Notes under the pieces: model-generated
The model's input: only the letters and a program-made list of their open reading frames with translations
Databases searched by the model: none
Told to the model about the DNA's origin: nothing
Made by a program: the position numbers and the translations under genes
Assembly (NCBI GenBank): GCA_900557355.1
Contig: USSR01000288.1
Span: 1 to 8,179, forward strand
From: an uncultured Bacteroides sp.
GTDB taxonomy: Bacteria; Bacteroidota; Bacteroidia; Bacteroidales; Bacteroidaceae
Length of the DNA: 8,179 nt
Direction of reading: 5' to 3'
Part shown: in pieces, positions 1-5,652 of the stretch
Layout: every line of letters begins with the position of its first letter
How positions within the stretch are numbered: the first letter of the stretch is position 1

Positions 1-67
1 ACCTGCTACACGCTATTATAGCAAAAGCAATACCCAAAAAGAAAGACAAAAATTTCATGTGTTTCAT
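1..67 (-). CDS. Lipoprotein N-terminus (partial, runs off left edge)
   Basis: Only the first 22 codons are present. They encode a typical lipoprotein signal peptide: a short basic start (MKHMK), a hydrophobic core (FLSFFLGIAFA) and a lipobox I-I-A-C with the lipidated Cys at residue 20, followed by Ser-Arg. The product is therefore predicted to be exported and lipid-anchored; its function cannot be read from this piece. It lies 47 bp downstream of the glycoside hydrolase on the same strand, so a role as a glycan-binding or glycan-cleaving partner is possible but unproven. An in-frame ATG at 118 overlaps the hydrolase stop as ATGA and would add 17 hydrophobic residues, giving a poor signal peptide. 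The ATG at 67 is preferred, and the ATG at 58 is a further alternative. Confidence 0.72.
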   Translation of the reverse strand, partial: MKHMKFLSFFLGIAFAIIACSR

Positions 68-90
68 GGCAAATATAGTTATCAATGATA

Positions 91-123
91 CAAATATAAG
101 TAATAAAAGCATAATCATTCAAG
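91..123 (-). promoter_or_regulatory. Possible Bacteroides-type promoter for the lipoprotein gene
   Basis: Read on the minus strand, CTTG (123-120) is followed after 21 nt by TATATTTG (98-91), an exact match to the Bacteroides -7 consensus TAnnTTTG. The -7 box ends 23 nt before the ATG at 67, close to the spacing of the other two promoter candidates in this window. A second TATATTTG at 77-70 is too close to the start codon to serve it. The -33 box overlaps the 3' end of the hydrolase gene. The site could make the lipoprotein gene partly independent of the hydrolase, but the region is AT-rich and chance matches are easy. Confidence 0.35.
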
Positions 124-2682
124 CCAGATACTCCCTATCTCTATTTCCATAGCCTTTTCAGCAACTCCATCAAAAGAGAGTTCGAGAGTTTCAACCCCCT
201 CTACCTTGAAAGGTATTTCAGTCTGCGGACGGAAATAATTATCAAGGAAGACCGGATAGACGTGGGGAAGTAAAGCTGTATTTGTTTGCTTCAAATCCTG
301 CAAGGGTACACGAATGATACCATCAGTCGCAGCGGCACACGAAACAAGATAGGTATATCCGTCAGAAGTAATGAAGCCGGCTTTTAGTCCTTCGGGAATC
401 TTCTTTGCATGGATACACAAAGTACGGCAGGAAGCGAGTCGCTCAGGGCGTCCATCGATATCATCCTTAATGTAACGACGAAGAACGAAGACAGACGCCT
501 TATCTTTAGACTCGAAGGTAATGCGCAAGGTCGGCTTCTCTGTTGGTGCATTTTGTATTAACTGGCGGTTCGTGCGGCTCCATCCGGGCATAGTATATGT
601 TTCCAATTTACTATCAGCATCCACTATTTCCAGCAGAGACAATGGTTTTTCAGGAGCAACTACGTTGGTTTCCCACAGGGTAGCCGAAGTATAGTCCCAA
701 TCCAGCGGACTCCTGGCTACTCCCGAAGGAAACGTTTGTCGCTTATCGCCTTGACAAACGACGATGTTATACCTAAAACAACCCTCTTTTATTTCTGTAG
801 CAGATACGGTAGCACGATAAGTGTAACCACCTGTATGATTCATTTTCAGATAAGGATTCTTTTCATTCCAGAAAGATATCTTATCTGTGTAGATAATAAC
901 GGAATCGGGCATTTCATTACCCGCCACAATGGCCTCTATCTGTATATCTTTACCGGCATCTACTGTCTTGGCAGGAGAATGAGTAACAGTAAAACCTTTA
1001 TTATCAGAAATGGATGGACATACATATTCACCAAGAGTAATATTCTGCCAATGAGCATCAGTAGTCCATTTACCGGAAGCAGATATACCTTCACGCTGTA
1101 ACAGATAAACACCCGGACGAAGGGTAGAAATCTTGCCATTCGCAGCCTGTGAACTGAACGTATTTCCATTATTCAAACCGTTCACCCGGAATTGCTTACC
1201 TAAATCAGGTAAATTCAGAGTCATATCCCATGCACCGGAAACAATGCGCATTACTTCTTTATCCAAAGAAGGCCTTGTAAACGGGTCACTAACCTGTACG
1301 GCATCGGGCATTACTTCCAAGCGCCAAACACCCTCTTCCAGACGATCCAGCCAATAAACTCCCGTACCTTCATAATTCACCACCGGAGATTTGCCACAAC
1401 CGGCTATTGCGCGGAGCTGAGAAATATCTTTCGGACGGGTTTGAGTCGTATTGGAATAGTAGAATTTCTCTCCATCATTCAGTTCACTTAAATCCTGCAC
1501 GTAGCTGACACGGAAATCATTGAATAATGTATCTGCCGGATAACTGCCAAAGCTCTCTCCCCTACCCACTTTCTGTGCCACTTCTGCGGCAATCATCAAT
1601 CCGATAGCTTTATTCGGGGTGTATGCTACATTCAGGTAATGAGTCTGGTACTCGGTATTGTAGGCCGCCATGTCGATAGGATCATAGGCAAACTGAGTAA
1701 TCCACTGGAAACCGGCTGTGCGGAAAGTGCGTACAGTTGCCGGATACATATAGGAATAAAGAATATCAGCGGGATCAAATTCATAAACCATACGAGCCTT
1801 CTTATTGAAACCTTCCAGATTGGAGAAAGGAATATCGTAGCGGTCTACGGAAGGCAGGAAGTTTCCCTTGCGGGTATGTCCGGATACAAGACCAATAGGA
1901 TACCATTGATAGGTAGTACCTTGTATGGCTGTAGAATAGTAAGCCTCTACCACATGCTGGTTATGACTGACATTGTAAAACACCGGTTTGCGGTTGCCTG
2001 CACGCTTCAGGGCGGACAGCATCTTATTTATATAATTACGCGTCTCAGCAACAGTGCCGGGATGGCAAGGCTCGTTGTTTATTTCAAAGCCTACGATATA
2101 AGGATCGTCTTTGTAAGCATAACCTGTATAAGGATTCACGTGGCGTACAAGAGCAGCAATATACTTTTCCTGTGCAACAATAGCATCTGCATCACTATGA
2201 ACGGCACATTTATCATAATTTAAAGAGAAACCACTGGTAGGCTGATTACGTTCCGGATAACCGTTACCAAAATTTGTCTGTGCCGTGATAATGGTACGGA
2301 TACCGCGTTCCTGTATTTTATGGATAAGGTAGTCCAATAATTCCAGGTGTTCATTTTCCAGCAAGTTACCTTCTGCATCAGAAATCTCTACGTCCCAGAT
2401 GTGAATACGGTAAGCATTCAATCCCAAGCGTGCCATGTGATAGACATCACGGTCGATGGCAGCTTTACGATCCACTCCCAGATAACCCATCGCCCGGTAA
2501 GCATGTGCAAAGGGTAAGGTATAGTTCACACCAAAGAAAGAAGCTTCTTTCTTCGTATCCGACCAACGCATGACGCCGCCGGCATCTACATAAATAGTAG
2601 GAACGCTTTTGGGTACTTTGTTCTGTGCCGGAGCAACTACTGCCAGCAAACAAGTAATCAAGATAAAAATGTGTCTCTGCAT
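115..2682 (-). CDS. Exported multidomain clan GH-A glycoside hydrolase (GH5-like)
   Basis: An 855-residue protein predicted to cleave a plant, host or microbial glycan outside the cytoplasm; the substrate cannot be assigned. Residues 1-20 form a signal peptide (MQRHIFIL start, cleavage after VAPA). A TIM barrel follows (about 45-390) with clan GH-A landmarks: RIHIWD (Arg92) after beta-3, the acid/base candidate Glu204 in NNEP, the nucleophile candidate Glu301 in MVYEFD and Trp327 on beta-8. Further on are a beta-rich segment (about 390-535), an Ig-like segment (about 560-650) and a C-terminal jelly-roll-like, carbohydrate-binding-like domain (about 680-855) ending in EIGSIWLE. The ATG at 2682 is chosen because it begins the signal peptide and lies just below a good promoter; upstream in-frame TTG/ATG codons (2742, 2739) fall in or next to the -33 box. 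GH5 or an unclassified GH-A family are both possible. The downstream lipoprotein gene may be cotranscribed. Confidence 0.82.
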   Translation of the reverse strand: MQRHIFILITCLLAVVAPAQNKVPKSVPTIYVDAGGVMRWSDTKKEASFFGVNYTLPFAHAYRAMGYLGVDRKAAIDRDVYHMARLGLNAYRIHIWDVEISDAEGNLLENEHLELLDYLIHKIQERGIRTIITAQTNFGNGYPERNQPTSGFSLNYDKCAVHSDADAIVAQEKYIAALVRHVNPYTGYAYKDDPYIVGFEINNEPCHPGTVAETRNYINKMLSALKRAGNRKPVFYNVSHNQHVVEAYYSTAIQGTTYQWYPIGLVSGHTRKGNFLPSVDRYDIPFSNLEGFNKKARMVYEFDPADILYSYMYPATVRTFRTAGFQWITQFAYDPIDMAAYNTEYQTHYLNVAYTPNKAIGLMIAAEVAQKVGRGESFGSYPADTLFNDFRVSYVQDLSELNDGEKFYYSNTTQTRPKDISQLRAIAGCGKSPVVNYEGTGVYWLDRLEEGVWRLEVMPDAVQVSDPFTRPSLDKEVMRIVSGAWDMTLNLPDLGKQFRVNGLNNGNTFSSQAANGKISTLRPGVYLLQREGISASGKWTTDAHWQNITLGEYVCPSISDNKGFTVTHSPAKTVDAGKDIQIEAIVAGNEMPDSVIIYTDKISFWNEKNPYLKMNHTGGYTYRATVSATEIKEGCFRYNIVVCQGDKRQTFPSGVARSPLDWDYTSATLWETNVVAPEKPLSLLEIVDADSKLETYTMPGWSRTNRQLIQNAPTEKPTLRITFESKDKASVFVLRRYIKDDIDGRPERLASCRTLCIHAKKIPEGLKAGFITSDGYTYLVSCAAATDGIIRVPLQDLKQTNTALLPHVYPVFLDNYFRPQTEIPFKVEGVETLELSFDGVAEKAMEIEIGSIWLE

Positions 2683-2712
2683 GTCATCAAATTCAAGTTG
2701 TTTTTCTGTTGA

Positions 2713-2743
2713 CAAAAGTAACGGAGTGGAGTTATTCATCAAA
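2713..2743 (-). promoter_or_regulatory. Promoter of the glycoside hydrolase gene
   Basis: On the minus strand, TTTG (2743-2740) is separated by 19 nt from TACTTTTG (2720-2713). Both boxes match the Bacteroides primary sigma consensus (-33 TTTG, -7 TAnnTTTG) exactly. Transcription would begin near 2705, giving a short A-rich leader before the ATG at 2682. The -33 box occupies the TTG that would otherwise be read as an upstream start codon, which supports the shorter protein. Confidence 0.65.
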
Positions 2744-2867
2744 GCAGATATCGGACATAAAAGGAAACAAAAAGGACATTAACTGATTATCAGCAATATA
2801 TGTATAGTAGTTATAAATAATAATTAGGAATTCTCAATCAAAAGACTACTACTTTTTCTCCATTTTC

Positions 2868-2898
2868 TTGTAATTATTAAGCATAAAAAGTATCTTTG
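2868..2898 (+). promoter_or_regulatory. Promoter of the TPR histidine kinase operon
   Basis: TTG (2868-2870, in the context TCTTG) is followed after 20 nt by TATCTTTG (2891-2898), an exact TAnnTTTG -7 box of the Bacteroides type. Transcription would start near 2905, about 18 nt before the ATG at 2923. The TTG at 2896, a possible in-frame start, is part of the -7 box and so is unlikely to be translated. This promoter probably serves the kinase and the PepSY-like gene behind it, because no similar site is seen in the gap between them. Confidence 0.65.
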
Positions 2899-2922
2899 TC
2901 ACATTCCCTTGTAAAAGATAAG

Positions 2923-5037
2923 ATGAAAAGATACACTAACATACTAGTTTTACTACTTCTCACAGGACTTTTTATTCCTGCCGGAGCACAAAACAACCCC
3001 TATAAGATAGACGACTCATTATACCCTTTTTTTCAACGTGCCACCAAATTGCGTACTTCTCCCCAAGGATTGCTTATCGCTGACACTCTTTACGCAGAAG
3101 CAACCAAAAAGAAAGACAAAAAAGCACAATGTTTAGCACTTACCATTCCGGTAAGTTTCTACTATAGTTCCGGTAATTATGAGAAACTGGAACAGTCAGC
3201 AACCAGATTAAAAGAAGAAGCACGCAAAAACAATTATTTGCAATATTATTATTCCGCATGCACGAGCGAAATAAATTGGCTCCTTAACAACGGACATTCA
3301 CTGCGTGCCCTGCACAAAGCAGAAGAAATGAAAGAACAGGCTTTCAAAGACCAGCACAACTACGGAATCTTTTCGTGTATTCGTACCTTGGGACACATCT
3401 ACTATATGCGTCAGAATAGTGAGGTAGCAGTCGAGTACTACAAAAATGCTTTGGAATACATGCTGAAGCATTTGCCCGAACAAGATCCGTCATACCTTTA
3501 TATGAACCTTGCTGAGTATTACCGAAAGAAAGACGAAGGTGAAATTGCATTGGAATACAATGAGAAAGCCGTGAAAACAGCTAAAACCAATGAGAGTCGT
3601 GTAGCTTCCCTAATGGATAAATGCCAGACTCTGTATAGCATGGACCTGATCGATGACTTTAACACTTGCTATGAAGAATGCCTGCAACTAGTCGAACAAT
3701 ATGGTGTTATCCGCAAATCAGCTTTGTTGCGTTTACGTATCTGTAAGCTTATTCTGGATAAAAAATATGATCAGGCGTATATAGCAGCTGATTCGATAGG
3801 AAGCCCGTTGCAGGTTTACCAGATACTCCATGTATTATATCTGAAATCAGGAGACTATGAAAAGGCTTATACATATAATAAGTTGATTCACAAGCACCAA
3901 GATTCAATCAACCGTCTGGTACAATCTACAGACATCGCTGAACTGAATGCACAGATAGGCAACGAACGCATGAAATTGGATGCCAAGGCCTTGGAATATA
4001 AGAATGCAGCACTCAACTTAAAGAATACCCAATTGGAACTGGAGCGGACTAAGTCACAATCTGAACTGGAAAAGATAAATGCTGAGAACAGCAAATTGGT
4101 ATTGAAGAACCGGAACCTGGAACTGGCACGTCTCAATGTAGAAGCGGAAAAACAGAAAGCCATCTTAAAAGAGCAGCAAAGTGCTTCTCAACATTACATC
4201 GTAACTCTCAGTCTCGTACTTTCGTTCTTGTTTCTTTTCACCTGCTTCCTGATATTCTACCTGTACAGACGCCGTAGAACAATGGCTATCCTACAGGAGA
4301 AAAATGAAGAGCTCACCGTTGCACGCGACCATGCCGAGGAATCGGACCGGATGAAAAGCTTCTTTATACAGAATATGAGCCACGAGATACGTACACCGCT
4401 CAATGCCATAGTCGGATTCTCACAAGTTTTATCCACTCCGGATATGGAGGTAGACGAGGAAGAGAAAGCAGAGTTCAGCATGCTTATCCAGCAGAATTCC
4501 GAGTTACTGACTACGCTAATTAATGATGTCCTCGACCTTGCCAGTTTGGAAAGTGGTAAATACACCATGCATCTGGCGCCTCATCGTTGTAATGAGTTAT
4601 GCCAGATAGCAATGGCTTCTGTTGTGCATCGTAATCCGAAAGAAGTGAAGTCCTATTTCACTTCCGACGCACCGAATGACTTCTTGTTTGTGACGGATAA
4701 AGAACGGCTGCAACAGGTACTTATCAATTTCCTGACCAATGCGGAGAAACACACGGTACGGGGGGAAATTCACCTCCACTGCTCTCTCACAGAGAATCCG
4801 GGAAAGATAACCTTCTCCGTTACAGATACCGGTCCGGGAGTTCCGGCAGACCAGGCAGATTATGTTTTCGACCGGTTCAGCAAACTGGATGAATTTAAAC
4901 AGGGCACAGGACTCGGACTGAATATCTGTTCCATCATTGCCGCGCGCCTGAAAGGTGAAGTGAAACTGGATAAGAGTTACACCAAAGGAGCACGTTTCCT
5001 GTTTATACTTCCACTGGATAGTGTCCCTGATAACTAA
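2923..5037 (+). CDS. Membrane sensor histidine kinase with periplasmic TPR domain
   Basis: A 704-residue sensor kinase. Residues 1-22 are a signal peptide (MKRYTN start, cleavage at AGA-Q). About 30-335 is helical with TPR-like repeats such as LGHIYYMRQNSEVAVEYYKNAL, of which the best spans about 155-180. About 340-425 is a long charged coiled coil. A single membrane helix lies at about 425-448 and is followed by YRRRR, placing the TPR part in the periplasm and the kinase in the cytoplasm. The kinase core is complete: H-box SHEIRTP with the phospho-acceptor His487, N-box NFLTNAEKHT (about 602-611), G1 DTGPG (635-639) and G2 GTGLGL (661-666). There is no receiver or DNA-binding domain, so it must pass phosphate to a separate response regulator, and none for it is visible here. 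The TPR may bind a peptide, protein or envelope signal; the ligand is unknown. It is divergent from the hydrolase and leads a likely operon with the PepSY-like gene. Confidence 0.9.
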   Translation: MKRYTNILVLLLLTGLFIPAGAQNNPYKIDDSLYPFFQRATKLRTSPQGLLIADTLYAEATKKKDKKAQCLALTIPVSFYYSSGNYEKLEQSATRLKEEARKNNYLQYYYSACTSEINWLLNNGHSLRALHKAEEMKEQAFKDQHNYGIFSCIRTLGHIYYMRQNSEVAVEYYKNALEYMLKHLPEQDPSYLYMNLAEYYRKKDEGEIALEYNEKAVKTAKTNESRVASLMDKCQTLYSMDLIDDFNTCYEECLQLVEQYGVIRKSALLRLRICKLILDKKYDQAYIAADSIGSPLQVYQILHVLYLKSGDYEKAYTYNKLIHKHQDSINRLVQSTDIAELNAQIGNERMKLDAKALEYKNAALNLKNTQLELERTKSQSELEKINAENSKLVLKNRNLELARLNVEAEKQKAILKEQQSASQHYIVTLSLVLSFLFLFTCFLIFYLYRRRRTMAILQEKNEELTVARDHAEESDRMKSFFIQNMSHEIRTPLNAIVGFSQVLSTPDMEVDEEEKAEFSMLIQQNSELLTTLINDVLDLASLESGKYTMHLAPHRCNELCQIAMASVVHRNPKEVKSYFTSDAPNDFLFVTDKERLQQVLINFLTNAEKHTVRGEIHLHCSLTENPGKITFSVTDTGPGVPADQADYVFDRFSKLDEFKQGTGLGLNICSIIAARLKGEVKLDKSYTKGARFLFILPLDSVPDN

Positions 5038-5093
5038 ACAAAACTCCCTACCCGTTGTTCTCTTCGGAACGATAACAATCTAATGAAGGAACA

Positions 5094-5582
5094 ATGAAAA
5101 AGTTGACGTATTCTTTCCTGCTTCTGATGCTCCTGACATCAGTTCCGGCTCTGGCCGATTATGCGCCTGTCAATGTACAGACAGCACTAAAAAAAATGTA
5201 TCCCGCCGCCAAGGATGTTGCCTGGTCACGGGATGAGACTTACTATGTAGCGGACTTTATACAGAATGGGTTCGACACAAAGGTCTGGTTCAACTCTGAA
5301 GCACAATGGGAAATGAGACAGATTGACTGGGGAACAATGGACGAAGTGCCCAATGCCGTGTACAATGCTTTTGCAGCAAGCGAATATTCCGATGGAATGG
5401 TGCAGGGAGTCACATTGGTTCAATTTCCCGAAAAACAATCAGTAATTTCCGTAGTTGTGGGAATGGCGAATACACAAACCAGATACCAACTACTGTTCAC
5501 CCTCGATGGAGGACTTGAGGATGAACGGAATGCCACTTACTTTAATAATCTATTAGGAGCAGAAGTATTCCTGAACACTTAA
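5094..5582 (+). CDS. Secreted PepSY-like domain protein
   Basis: A 162-residue protein with a clear signal peptide (MKKLTYSFLLLMLLTSVPALA, read as two parts MKKLTY and a hydrophobic core, cleaved before DYAP at about residue 21/22). The mature part resembles the PepSY-like (DUF2874-type) proteins common in Bacteroides. It appears to hold two related halves, each a helix followed by strands: about 27-75 (VQTALKKMYPAAKDVAW, then KVWFNSEAQWEM) and about 84-145 (VPNAVYNAFAASEYSDG, then YQLLFTLDGGLE). No catalytic residues are evident. It probably acts in the periplasm as a binding or inhibitory protein. It lies 56 bp after the kinase with no promoter-like site between, so cotranscription is likely and a role in modulating the kinase's sensor domain is a reasonable inference. 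The family assignment rests on pattern recognition only. Confidence 0.75.
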   Translation: MKKLTYSFLLLMLLTSVPALADYAPVNVQTALKKMYPAAKDVAWSRDETYYVADFIQNGFDTKVWFNSEAQWEMRQIDWGTMDEVPNAVYNAFAASEYSDGMVQGVTLVQFPEKQSVISVVVGMANTQTRYQLLFTLDGGLEDERNATYFNNLLGAEVFLNT

Positions 5583-5589
5583 TTGTGCC

Positions 5590-5641
5590 AATTCCTTGCC
5601 ACCTTACTGGCAAACTGTTGTCACCTTATTGGCAAAGAATT
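5590..5641. terminator. Possible bidirectional transcription terminator between convergent genes
   Basis: The outer arms AATTCCTTGCCA (5590-5601) and TGGCAAAGAATT (5630-5641) can pair over 12 positions with one mismatch, enclosing a 28-nt loop that holds the inner repeat arms. The position, between two converging stop codons (5582 and 5655), is where a shared terminator is expected. Neither side is followed by a T-rich tract, so this is not a canonical intrinsic terminator, and the call depends mainly on location and symmetry. Confidence 0.4.
5596..5635. repeat. Tandem pair of 22-nt-period inverted repeats
   Basis: Two near-identical units, TTGCCACCTTACTGGCAAA (5596-5614) and TTGTCACCTTATTGGCAAA (5618-5636), match at 17 of 19 positions with a 22-nt period. 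Each unit is itself an inverted repeat with 6-nt arms (TTGCCA/TGGCAA) around a 6-nt loop. In the second copy the C-to-T change keeps pairing in plus-strand RNA as a U-G wobble. A third small palindrome, AATTG-TGC-CAATT (5581-5593), sits just before and overlaps the PepSY-like stop codon. Confidence 0.7.
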
Positions 5642-5652
5642 ATAAGGCTGAA

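Noticed and set aside
1639..2223. Plus-strand open frame of 194 codons opposite the glycoside hydrolase.
   Set aside because: It is fully antisense to a well-supported gene, and its product shows no recognisable domain or signal.
2683..2742. A 20-codon N-terminal extension of the hydrolase from TTG 2742 (or ATG 2739).
   Set aside because: It would bury the signal peptide and overlap the promoter boxes.
34..3122. A 19-nt A-rich exact match between 34-52 and 3104-3122 (CCAAAAAGAAAGACAAAAA).
   Set aside because: Low-complexity A/G sequence. One copy encodes a Lys-rich stretch and the other, in reverse, the hydrophobic core of a signal peptide, so a chance match is the simplest reading.
5056..5079. 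Weak hairpin (GTTC/GAAC and TTGTT/AACAA arms) between the kinase and PepSY-like genes as a terminator.
   Set aside because: The stem is only 4-5 bp with mismatches and there is no T-tract. Nothing suggests the operon is interrupted there.
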